The notes below the pieces were generated by a model, which saw only the letters and a list, made by a program, of their open reading frames with translations, was not told the origin of the DNA and searched no databases. From contig JANUWF010002059.1 of assembly GCA_026120185.1 (NCBI GenBank), forward strand, positions 56,001 through 120,000: a stretch of 64,000 nucleotides of DNA, read 5' to 3'. This stretch comes from Voacanga thouarsii (taxonomy: Eukaryota; Streptophyta; Magnoliopsida; Gentianales; Apocynaceae). This document shows, in pieces, positions 1-10,473 of this stretch (positions are counted from its first letter, which is position 1; each line of letters begins with the position of its first letter). The position numbers and the translations under genes are program-made.

Positions 1-124
1 GAGAAGAGAAGGAATAGTCGTGTGTATAAAAACAGAGAGAACAATTTTCTCTGTCTGTGTTTCTTTTTAAACAACCATGACTTATTCTCCAGGAAAACTC
101 CTAGAAAAAATCGTGAATCACACG

Positions 125-1144
125 TTATAAAACTCCACTTCATCATGGAGGTCAAGATCAAGGAGGGGGAGGCGTGACCATGCAAGGATAAGGACTAATG
201 ACAAGATCTAGGTCTAAGAAGCTTCAAGATGAGTTTCAATTTCTCGTAAAACCATGCTTGAGGATGGAAGATGGTTGGAAGACTGAGAAAGCTAGCCAAG
301 AGTTTATTTTGATGACTATCCAAGAAGGATCCCAACAAGAACTCAATCCAGCAACAAAGACGGACGAAACTCGACCAAAAAGGAGGCCTCTAGCAGACGT
401 CTAGCACCAGCCCCAAGCAGTCGAACTAGCGCCAGCTTCAACCTACGCAACAAGGCTCGGAAGCCGCACACAACCAGCGCTGGTTGTAGAAGCCCTAGCC
501 GGTGCCTGCTCTATCCTGGGCAGTAGTATACTGCCCCGTGTTTTTTATGTTTTCTCCGGTTTTACTCCATTTCAAATGTTTGTTAAGACTTATTAAGACC
601 CTAAATTGTATTAGAATCTCAGGGATTACTTAGCTAGGGCTAGAGAAGTGTAAATACAACCTTTAGTGATTTGACAAGACAATTCACACACTTTATTCAA
701 ATTTGAAGAGAGAGTCTTGAGAGGCCCTAGCGTCCTTGTTCATCTTGTTCAAGACCATGCTTGAGGGTTAGTCCTCCTTATAATTGAGTCTATAAATCTT
801 TTGGATAATCTAATGTGGTTTCTTTGAATGGGTCTTAGTTGCTTTGTTCTTCTAAGGTTTATTTGAATTCCATTATTTGGGTGCTTATTTTCTCTATTCT
901 TTTATTCTTGTTTGCCTTTGTTGCTTCAAGGATATTGGGGTGAGATTATAGTAGAACTTTCTACTTTTCTTGAGGGTCTTTGAAGCCTAGTTCTTCAAGG
1001 GTTTGATAGAGGGTAGGTTGTTAGTTTTATTTTCTCCTTTTGTTTCAAGAAAAATCTCTGTTTTGGATCCCATTGATTAAGCTGAACTCATAGCCAAATA
1101 AACCACCCACAGCACCAAGAAAACGCCCACTTAAGATCATATCA
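125..1144 (+). mobile_element. Family X insertion in the copia-1 LTR, unclassified
   Basis: The uninterrupted 5' LTR copy reads straight through the point where this segment sits, so it is an insertion. It is flanked by ACACG at 120-124 and 1145-1149, a 5 bp duplication of the LTR-retrotransposon or integrase type. The ends (TTATAAAAC and ATATCA) are not inverted repeats and not a TG/CA pair. It contains a short gypsy polyprotein tail (198-404) followed by LTR-like non-coding DNA. A homologous minus-strand fragment lies at 36798-37515. It could be a non-autonomous or truncated gypsy derivative. Confidence 0.6.
198..404 (+). pseudogene. Gypsy polyprotein C-terminal tail remnant in family X
   Basis: A 68-codon open frame begins MTRSRSKKLQ. 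The motif GP-M-T-R-x-R-x-K-x-x-Q is common near the C-terminus of some plant gypsy polyproteins. The only catalytic domains I can see in the window for gypsy elements belong to gypsy-C, so this piece has no visible enzyme function. The homologous fragment at 37300-37445 (minus) reads GPMMRVRFKCFQ, then a stop, then EFIRPYLRMD; that conservation supports a real coding origin. Immediately upstream both copies share a block around CTTCATCAT followed by a purine-rich stretch. It could also be a short chance ORF, but the paralogue makes this less likely. Confidence 0.5.
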
Positions 1145-2426
1145 ACACGTCTTGTGAATTCTAATAGAATTAGAATTCTTTAATTGTAATTGGAACTTAC
1201 AAGTCCTCACATTTATAATTTGGCCCAAAATTTACAACTACGTATAATTTGGCCCAAAAAATTTCTACTTCTCATAATTAACCCCACAATATTATAAAAT
1301 AACATCTTGAGTACATTATCCTCTATTATGTGTAATCTATTAGGTTTCCTAGTCTATTGGTAGCAAAATATGAATTAATCCAAACGTCTTTAATATTAAT
1401 AATTCTTAACAATTTAAAATTAACCTATTAATACTAATCAAGATTGGTTTATTAATTTACCAATTAATAAACCCATACTAAGTAGATCATGAGTGGTGTC
1501 AAGCAACACATCATAACCACCTAAGAGTCTAAGAAGTCCAGTGGCTTGACACGAACCTTTCAACAACAAACTACAGTGCAATAAACTTCTTTTATCATAC
1601 AATATCTCATTCTGTCTGGAGTATAGAATTAGGGCCAACTCCCTCCAGAATATATATTAATTCTGGCTTGAATATATTAGTACGTGTACCATGAATCCAC
1701 TACTTAATATGTGTATCCATCGAAACTGTTTCCAATACACAATCAACATGGCCAAGGATTTCAAAAGTAGTAATTCCAACAAGTGGCCATGAAATATTCG
1801 CCCCTACAATTAGGAATGGTGAACTCTTTATTGACCATCCCAACTACTTTCATTTACCTCACATTGTACCCAATATCCATTCCATAAGCGACCCTCGATT
1901 TGGCTCCAGAGATTGGAATCAAAGTACAATGCTCAGCAAACAAAATACCTTGGAGATTTCAAGTCTGAGAATATTGCACGTTTGCTATGGTGAGATTTTA
2001 TCACTGGTACAAAATAGTTATCTATGCGATTATCTCATAGTTAGGTCATCCAATGTACATGTTCTATTAACAAGCATCCACGTGTTAACTTTGAGTATCA
2101 CAATACTGAAGGATATGAGAACCACCGCCTGATCAGATCAGGAATATCTAACACATGCTACTTTTTACGCATTAATAATATCCTATCTCATTAATACTAC
2201 GACTAGAGATTATTTAAGTACTAACATAATACAGTGTTGTGGGAGTCTCTCATCATGATCTCTATCATGATTTCCTTAATACAGTGTTGTAGTAGAGACT
2301 TTGTCTAATAGTTATTTCACATAAAAGTAAAGAAGACAAATTGAAAGATAAATAATGCTTTGTATTATAAAATAAATGTGTCATATACAAAGTACAAGTG
2401 ATTACCTCTTGGGTACAACACTAACA

Positions 2427-2442
2427 AATTTCCGCTTGCACT
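2427..2442 (-). promoter_or_regulatory. Polypurine tract of copia-1
   Basis: The minus strand reads AGTGCAAGCGGAAATT directly before the 3' LTR start TGTTAG. This is where plus-strand DNA synthesis would be primed. The copia-2 equivalent is at 48294-48308. Confidence 0.75.
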
Positions 2443-3960
2443 AGAGCCAATCATTCTTGTATCTCATATCGAATGACTTAGCATGCCTATCATGTTTCTT
2501 CTGGGATAGTGTTTTTGTAAGCGGATCAGCTATGTTCTCATCCGTGGGAACTCTCTCTATCTTTACATCATTCCGATCTATGATCTCCCAGATCAGGTGA
2601 TAGCGTTGTAGTACATGCTTGGGTCGTTGATGAAACTGTAGTTCCTTTTGCTTGTGCAATGGCTCCATTGTTGTCACAATATAAAGATATTGGACCAATA
2701 ACGCTAGGGACCACACCCTGTTCCATCGCAAACTTCTTGATCCAAATAGCTTCCTTTACTACTTCAGAAGAGGCTATGTATTCAACTTCAGTTGTAAAGT
2801 CAACAATAGTCTCTTGTTTGGAACTCTTTCAACTTATTGCCCCTCTATATAATGTAAACACATAGCCAGATTATAATTTGAAATCATCTTTGTCATATTG
2901 AAAACTAGCATCAACATACCCATTTACTTTCAAATCACATTCTCCATAAACCAAGAACATATCCTTAGTCCTTCGCAAGTACTTAAGGATGTTCTTTACA
3001 GCCGCTCAATGACCCTTACCAGGGTCAAAGTGGTATCTACTCATCAAACTAAGAGCACATGATACATCGAGCCTCATACATATCATAGCGTACATGATAG
3101 ATCTAATTATCGAAGTATATAGAATCTTACACATGTGATCCCTTTCAACTTGTGTCTTGGGAGACATCAACTTTGAAAGGCTTATCCCATGGGACGTAGG
3201 CAAGAATCCCTTTTTAGATTGATCCATACTAAACCACTTTAACACTTTGTCCATGTATATAAACCGTAAAAGACCAAACATCCTGTTTAACCTATCTCTA
3301 TAGATTCTAATTCCAAGAATATCGATTACTTCTCAATGGTATTTCACGGAGAATTTCTTGGACAACCAAACTTTAACTAATTGAAGAATAGGTACATCGT
3401 TTCCTATTAGCAATATGTCATCTATATAAAGTAAAAAGAAAACGATTACGTTCTTACTAACCTTCTTGTACACACAAGGTTCATCCATATTTTGAATGAA
3501 ACAAAACTCTCTGATCGTTTCATCAAACGGATGTTCCAACTCCTAGAAGCTTGCTTAAGTCCATAAATACACCTTTACAGCTTGCACACTTTTGTGCTAT
3601 CATTGGGTGTGAAACCCTCAAGTTGTGTCATAATCACTTCCCCAATCTTTCCATTTAGGAAAGCTACTTTCAAATCCATTTGTCAGATCTCATAATCATG
3701 ATGAGGAGCAATAGATAGGAGTATCCTGATTGATTTTAGAATGGCTACTGGCAAGAAGATTTCATCATAGTCAATACCATGTTATTAACGATAATCCTTA
3801 GTCACTAGTCGAGCTTTATAAGTAACTATTTTACTATCCATGTATGTTTTCTTCTAAAAAATCCATTTGCACCTAATAGGTTTTATTCTTTTAGGTTGAT
3901 CAACTAAAGTCCATACTTGGTTGTCGTACATAGAATCCATCTCTGACTTCATGGCCTCAA
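2441..3960 (-). pseudogene. copia-1 reverse transcriptase and RNase H, broken
   Basis: Running from high to low coordinates, the remnant includes a reverse transcriptase with a YIDD-type catalytic box (FFLLYIDDILLIGND, near 3410-3440), the connection region (MYAMICMRLDVSCALSLMSRY, written in two parts here because of the limit: MYAMICMRLDV and SCALSLMSRY), then an RNase H end with NENIADPLTK-like residues (here DENIADPLTK) and a final RYKNDWL stop at 2441. The open pieces at 3333-3539, 3006-3281 and 2441-2731 are in different frames, so there are several frameshifts. Copia-2 carries the same domains in the same order, which confirms the call. No active enzyme can be made. Confidence 0.9.
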
Positions 3961-5120
3961 GCCATTTGTTAAATCCTGAACTATTCAGAACTTCCATGAC
4001 GGTAGATGCTTATTTTCATCTATGAGCAATACATCATTGTGGTCACTTATGAGAAATTTATATCTCTCAAGTGACACGCGTATCCTACTCGACCTACGAG
4101 GATCTTGTGTAGTAGAAGGTTCATCTATTCTCTTAATAAATGCGGGATCAAACGATTGATCCTTGTTTGTTTGTTCTTCTTGAATTTCATTACGTTCAAT
4201 TTTACTCCACTATCCCCTTTGAGCATGCACTCTTGTGCTCTTTCTCTAAGAAGACACCATGCTTCGAAATAAACACTTTATTTTTGGAGAGGAGACAGAA
4301 GTAATACCCAAAAGATTCTTTTAGATATTCCACAAACAAACACTTGTCAGACTTACTATCAAGTTTGTCTGACTATAGCCTTTGACAAAGGCAGGACAAC
4401 CTCATACTCTCAAGTGAGATAACTTTAGTTTCTTCCCAAAGTACATCTCAAATGGGGTAGTATCAACCATTTTTTATGGAACTCTGTTTAAAATATAAAC
4501 AGAAGTCTTTAGTGCATACCCACAAAATGATTTTAACAAGCCTGCAAAAGCCATGATGGTCCATACCATGTCTAGAATGGTTTGATTCGTTCTCTCAAAT
4601 ACACTATTTTGTTGAGGTGTATGTGATGGAGTCCATTTAGATAATATCTCATTATCTCTAATATAACCCTAAAATTCTTAACTTAAGTATTCACCTTCTC
4701 GATCCAATCTTAGAGTCTTAATTCTTTTGCCAAGTTGTTTCTCTACTTCATTTTTGAAATCTTTGAACTTTTCAAAAGCTTTAAATTTGTATTTCATTAA
4801 ATAAAAATACCAATATCGTGAATAATCATCGATAAATATTATGAAATAGTTATAATCTCATCTTACTTGTATATACATTAGTCCATATATATTAGAATGT
4901 ATGAGTTGTAATAACTCTTTGACCCTTTCTCTTTTTTCAGAAAAGGGGATTTTAGCCATTTTACCTAGTAAACAAGACTCGCAAGTGCCATATGATACAT
5001 AATCAAATGACCCTAAGTCACCAAGCCTATGTAACTTTGAAACACGATTCTCGTTTACATGGCCTAAACTACAAATGCCATAAGAAAGAAGTGTTTGGGT
5101 TATCAATCTTTGGTTTCTTA
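3961..5120 (-). pseudogene. copia-1 integrase and GAG-pre-integrase domain, broken
   Basis: The stretch 4858-5106 translates to the GAG-pre-integrase zinc region (LGHVNENRVSKLHRLGDLG, then CESCLLGKMAK). The integrase core follows at lower coordinates. The second catalytic aspartate is visible near 4700 as RLDREGEYL, and the C-terminal linker rich in acidic residues is near 4020-4260. Stops and frameshifts occur throughout. The first aspartate box, HSDVCGP in copia-2, reads HSNIYGL here, so the key D is lost as well as the frame. Confidence 0.85.
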
Positions 5121-6372
5121 TTATTTATATTGAGAATTAGATTATCCATGTCTAGAACATATAAACCTTTAACCAAAGTTGTAGAAGCATAATGAATATC
5201 ATTCAATAAAAATAGCAACATTTATTCTTAAATATCAAATGAAATCCATACAAGTCTAAAAACACAACTGAGATAATGTTTTTCATTAAAATTGGTACAA
5301 AATAACAGTTTTACAGTTCTAAAACTAATCTTAAAAGCAGGTTCAGCTCGTATGTCCCCATAGTAAGTGCATCAACATTTGCTCCATTTGTAGTACGTAG
5401 GTCCACGTCGTCTTTCTCTAGCCTTCTACACCCATTTAATCCCTGCAAATTATTGCACAAATGAGATCCACATCTGATATCCAATACTCATATTTTATTT
5501 CTAAAGGCGGTATTTATCTTAATCAAAAACATACCAGGAGTAAAAATAGAAGTGTCCTCAAGCTTCTCCTTCTTCTTTTTCTCCTTGATAGTCTCTAAGT
5601 AGGCTTTGTAGTTGCACCTCTAGTGGTCCATTTTGCCATAGTGATGGCATGAGCTTTTGGTGGTTATATTTTTCTTCTTCACACCAGCTTTAGGCTTAGT
5701 AGGAGCCCTCTTCATTTTCCTCTGAACTTTCTTTTTGGAAGAAGAAGATTCTACCATCAAGACCGTATTGGAATCCTCCTTTATAGAGGACTTCGCAGTC
5801 TTGAGAAGATTTATCAACTCAGGAATGGTGAACTTAATCTTGTTCATCTGATAATTAATCACAAATTGTGAAAAACTATTAGGTAAATATTGTAGAATTA
5901 AATCAACACTTAATTTTTGGTCCATCACAAACCCAGGAGATTCAAGCTTCTCAGTCAAGCCCAGCATCTTCAGCCCATGAGTGGCCACAAAAACACCCTT
6001 AGCCATTTTACAATGGAACAGTTGTTTTAAGATCTCATATCTCTTTGTTCTATCATGGGTGTCAAACAACTCTCGAGGATAGAGAATCATCGATTGAGCA
6101 TCCATATGCTCATGCTATTTTTGTAGCTCAGGAAACATTGACACCAGCATGATACAAGATGCTATATCACTATCCTCCTTGTGCTTCTTGTGAACAACAT
6201 GCACATCAACATGAGCATCTTTAGTTGGTGGTGGTGGAATAGAAGCATTTAGCACGTAGAACAACTTTTCCAACTTGACAACGATTCTCAAGTTTCTATA
6301 CTAGTCGAAATAGTTCGATTTAGTTAGTTTGTTGGTCTTTAAGATGCTACGTAAGTTGAGGTTAGTTGACAT
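5121..6372 (-). pseudogene. copia-1 gag and protease, broken
   Basis: The start is the ATG at 6370-6372 (MSTNL), matching the copia-2 gag start at 44410. The largest open part, 5620-6105, carries the gag body (YLPNSFSQFVINYQMN) and basic nucleocapsid residues ending at the first cysteines of the zinc knuckle (CHHYGK: the second C is lost). The protease near 5430-5500 reads DIRCGSHLCNN, where copia-2 has DTGCGFHLCNN, so the D-T-G active site is destroyed. The N-terminal part of gag (6106-6372) is in another frame with stops. Confidence 0.85.
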
Positions 6373-7456
6373 GATGCACGTGACCTAGATGTAAAGATAG
6401 AGAAAATTAGGTAACTGTATATGCACAAGTAATGCAGATAATTAGGTCTTTAATTAATTGCAATATTGTTCCACTATTTTACTCAAACCAATATCCTCAC
6501 TATTGATTTTGGAAAGCCCGTTGGAAGCTTTCCTAGTGGACCGGTATCCAAATTCCTCAAGAATAACCTTGGGTCTACACAACAAGCCACCCTTGAGTTC
6601 AATTGTAGGTATCCAATACCAATTACATCATATGTAATTACCGAATCATTGGGTGATTAACATCTTTTAATCTTAAGCCTTTTGGGCTACCCTAATATTT
6701 TCTCTAAATTTCTTTATGCTTGGGTTAGCCCAACTAGGATAAAGAATTTAGTTAAACCCGACTCATTAATCAAAAATTTAATTCTATAGGAATTTAATTC
6801 TATAGCTTGGACATGCCCGATGTCGAGTATGCTTGGGTTAGCCCAACAACCTGATCTCGAAAAACAACTCTCGTGTTTACTATATTAACAGAAGGAATTA
6901 GGTTTAATATCAACTGAGGGATTTATTCCTTTTAGTGATTTCATCAAATGACATGCATAATTATATCAAAAAAATCACATAAATTGATAATCATGGTAAT
7001 AAAGTAATTACGTGGTATGGTTATGGACTTTTCCTAAATTAATTTTCTTCAACCAAAAAGGAAATTCATATGGTTAACTATATATGTTCATGCATTATTT
7101 AAGTAGAAGGTCTTACCTTCTTGCCATGTTTTGGTCGCCATCTCCAAAAATTGAAATAATTCTATCCATATCTAACCTAGGTAATCTAATTACATAAATT
7201 TTCAAAATAGAGAAATCTCGAATTACATTCGAAGGAAGTTGGATTAGAAAAAAATTACACAAGAATTTTAGAGACGGCAGGACTCGCAGGTCTTATTTAA
7301 TAAAAACCAAAATTGTAAAATTGCATGAACAGATATAATTTGGTTTTAGTTCATAACCATCCACCGTGCCATTAATTATGCCTAAACAAAATTAAACATA
7401 TAATTTTATTATTCTAAAATCTCTATTTTGGGAAATTAAAACAAATTTATATTTAA

Positions 7457-7740
7457 TTTCTAAAATCAAATTCTACAAATTAAATTAAGATAAAATCTAA
7501 AATCAATATTTTAGATATAATTTCTAAAATCAAATTTTAGAAATTAAATTAAGATAAAATCTAACATCAATATTTTAGATTTAGTTTCTAAAATCAAATT
7601 TTAGAAATTTAATTATGAAAAAAATCTAAAATTAATATTTTTGAAAATTTATTAATTTGGAAAATCATATTTTAGAAATTAAATAATAATATATAATCTA
7701 AAATCAATATTTTAGAAAATATATTAACTTCCACAATATA
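7457..7740. repeat. 64 bp tandem repeat in the copia-1 leader
   Basis: The word TTTCTAAAATCAAATT begins at 7457, 7521 and 7585, an exact 64 bp period, with decayed copies continuing to about 7740. Each unit contains short palindromic pieces such as TCTAAAAT and ATTTTAGA, so the repeat can also fold on itself. Confidence 0.85.
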
Positions 7741-7853
7741 ATTTTATCCCAAATCTTGGGTTCCATTTAAAAACTAATCATAATTAGATTTAATTCTCAA
7801 AATGGGAATTAATAAAAAATAATTTTTTTACATATCTAAAATCAATATTTTAG

Positions 7854-7891
<38 letters not shown>

Positions 7892-8110
7892 TTTCGAAAA
7901 CCAAATTTAGAAATTAATCTTGGTTAGTCCTAAAACATAATTTATGGGAAGCTTTGGGCGTTGATTGAGAGGGAGAAAAAACCATCTCGTGGGCCACCAA
8001 AACAAAACCAAACAAAATGGAATTTTTTTTTTTATATATCAAACACATAATAGACAAAATTTCATTCCGGCATACATCCTCCCCAAGATCACTTAAGAAG
8101 GCTCACGTGA

Positions 8111-8238
8111 GCCACAATGGCCCATGCGGAGCCGTAGCTTGAGAATTTATATACCTCAAGCCGTGGCTTGGCTCCTGGTGAGCCATGGCTTGGGGCAAAA
8201 AAATTCTCAAGCTACGACTCCGCATTGGCCATTGTGGG
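8111..8238. repeat. Long inverted repeat (stem-loop) in the copia-1 leader
   Basis: Arms at 8111-8148 and 8201-8238 are 38 bp each with three mismatches, separated by 52 bp. The spacer itself has a smaller imperfect inverted repeat around AAGCCGTGGCTT and AGCCATGGCTT. The segment is richer in G and C than the leader around it. Confidence 0.85.
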
Positions 8239-8748
8239 CTTAGGGCAAAAAAAAACCTTTTTTTTTTTTTTTTTGGATTTTCTTCTTCGTCTTCCAAAAA
8301 CAATTTCTGGAAGAAAACTCCTACTCTTCTGCGACAACTCTAGAGAATAATTCTCTGGAGCTTCTAATACTTTCCTTTTTTTTCATTTCTATGAATTGAT
8401 TCAAATCATTTCCAATAAAACAAAACAAGAACAAATTAAAATTTGTTCAAAGGAAAATTGACAACTTCAAGAAAATGATTTCCTTTTAACTTACAGAAAC
8501 AAACGCCCAGAAAACCACAATTTTTTCTCTGCAAGAATTATGACCTAGAGTAGAAACAACTTCAAACCAATCGAATTATAGAAATAATTTCTATAATCCA
8601 ACTATTTGTGTGAAACAATTTCAGACATAGGTAAGAAGATCAACTAGAAAACAATTTTCCAAAAACATGATCGCAATATGAAACGAAAATAGAGACAATA
8701 AATGAAATAGCTTTCATGGTAACGAATGTCCGTAAATCACATACAAGT

Positions 8749-8761
8749 GGCTCTAATACCA
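8749..8761 (-). promoter_or_regulatory. Primer binding site of copia-1 (tRNA iMet)
   Basis: The minus strand reads TGGTATTAGAGCC one base after the 5' LTR end. It differs by one base from the usual initiator-Met site TGGTATCAGAGCC and is identical to the copia-2 site at 42609-42621. Confidence 0.9.
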
Positions 8762-8762
8762 C

Positions 8763-10473
8763 TGTTAGAATACTTACATGCAGCAAATATCCATTACGCA
8801 GTGGAAATAAAAGGATTACAAACAAGAGGACCACATTTGTGTGTTAATATGGATCAAAAATAGTAAAATATACCTCTTACGGATGTCTTTGTCATTCAGA
8901 GATTTCCTTCATGTGCAAAAGTGCGATCCAGCAATAAACCTCCCGACTTCTATCAGCTAACTAAAGAACAATGCCTTTGCCACTACAATCAAAGCGTAGA
9001 ACTCCCACTAGAAGTGTCCACACGAAGTATGCTCTCAAGGAAAACCAAAATTCAATTTCTATGCTAGCAGAGAAAGAATGGCAGCTAGGGTAACTCATAG
9101 AGAAAAGAAGGAATAGTCGTGTGTATAAAAATAGGCACAACAATTTCTCTGTCTGTTTTTTTTTTTTTTAACAACCACGACTTATTCTCTGAGAAAAATC
9201 CCAGAAAAAATCGCTGGTCACACGTCTTGTGAATTCTAAAAGAATTAGAATTCTTTTATTGAAATTGGAACCTATAGGTTCTCCCAATTACAATTTGGCT
9301 CGGAAATTTTAACTAATTATAATTTGGCCAACAAAAACTTTTACTTCTCACAATTTTATGAAATAACATATCAAGTGCATAATCCTCTATTGTGTGTATG
9401 ACTTATTAGGTTTCCTACTCTATTGGTAACAAAATATGAATTAATCCAAACGTCTTTGAGATTAATAATCCTTAACAATTTAGACTTAACCTATTAATTC
9501 TAATCAGGATTGGTTTATTAATTCATCAATTAAGAAACCCATATTTAGCAGATCATTAGCAGTATCTAGCAACACATCATGACTACCCAAGAGTCCAAGA
9601 AGTCAGGTGGCTTGACATGAACCATTCAATAACAAACTATAGTACAATAAAATCCTTTCACCATACAATATCTCATTTGGTCTAGAGTATGGAATTAGGG
9701 ACAACTCCTTCCAGAATATATATTAATTCTGGCCTGAATATATTAGTATTTGTACCAGGAATCCACTACTCTACATGTATATCAATTGAAACTATTTCCA
9801 ATACACAATCACCTTGGCCAAGGATTTCATGAGTAGTAATTCCAACAAGTGGCAGTGAGATATTCGCCCCTACTACTAGGAGTGGTGAATCATTTATTAA
9901 CCTTCTCAACTACTTTCATTTACCTCACATTGTATCCAATATCTATCCCATAGGTGGCCTTCGATCTGGCTCTAGAGATTGGAATCAAAGTACAATGCTC
10001 AGCAAACAAAGTACCTGGGAGATCTCAAATCTAAGGATACTTGTATGTTTACTATAGCAAGATTCTATCACTGGCACAAAATAGTTATCTATGAGATTAT
10101 CTTATAGCTTGGCCATCCAATGTACTCGTTCTATTAACAAGCATTCACGTGTTAACTTTGAGTATCACAATACTCATGGATGTGAGAACCACCACCCGAT
10201 CAGATTAGGAATGTCTAACACGTACTAGTCTTAACGCATTAATGATGTCCTATCTTATTAATACTATGACTAAGGGTTATTTAAGTCCTAACACAATACA
10301 TTGTAGTAAGAATCTCACATCATGATCTCTGTCATGATTTTCTTAACACAGTGTTGTATTAGGGCTTTATCTAACAATTATTTTACATGAAAGTGAAGAA
10401 GATGCCTTTTATTATAAAATAAATGCGTCATATAAAAAGTACAAGTGATTGCCTATTGGGAACAACACTAACA
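8763..10473 (-). repeat. 5' LTR of copia-1, complete
   Basis: 1711 bp, from TGTTAGAATAC at 8763 to ACACTAACA at 10473, so TG...CA on either strand. It matches the interrupted 3' LTR at 1-2426 and, at its promoter-distal end (LTR start on minus), the copia-2 LTRs and the solo LTR at 56297-57988. It contains the GAGTAT hairpin at 10160-10175. Confidence 0.92.

Larger units (their letters stand above)
1..2426 (-). repeat. 3' LTR of copia-1, partial and interrupted
   Basis: Positions 1-124 and 1145-2426 match the 5' LTR at about 9099-10473; roughly the first 335 bp lie outside the window. The inner boundary is the ACTAACA end at 2426, next to the polypurine tract. A 1020 bp foreign segment interrupts it at 125-1144. 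Landmarks shared with the other LTRs of this family include the GAGTAT hairpin at 2093-2107, whose right arm is mutated here. Confidence 0.88.
6373..8748 (-). other. copia-1 5' leader between primer site and gag
   Basis: About 2.4 kb with no convincing ORF. It holds a tandem repeat (7457-7740), an AT microsatellite near 7857-7887 and a long inverted repeat (8111-8238). Parts near 6470-6900 match the copia-2 leader near 43900-44300 by eye (the pieces around GGAAAGCTTCC-like and AAGGCTTTAAGATTAAAAG-like words), so this is inherited leader DNA. Confidence 0.7.
1..10473 (-). mobile_element. copia-1: Ty1/copia retrotransposon, decayed, cut by window edge
   Basis: Reading on the minus strand, the order is 5' LTR (8763-10473), primer binding site, a 2.4 kb leader, gag, protease, integrase, reverse transcriptase, RNase H, polypurine tract and 3' LTR (1-2426). 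Integrase before reverse transcriptase is the copia order. Many stops and frameshifts make it non-autonomous. The coding sequence is closely related to copia-2 at 44410-48288; the gag start and the RNase H end align by eye. The target-site duplication cannot be checked because the outer end of the 3' LTR lies left of the window. Confidence 0.93.

Noticed and set aside
7457..7740. CRISPR-like array
   Set aside because: Units are directly adjacent without unique spacers, and the setting is a plant retrotransposon leader.
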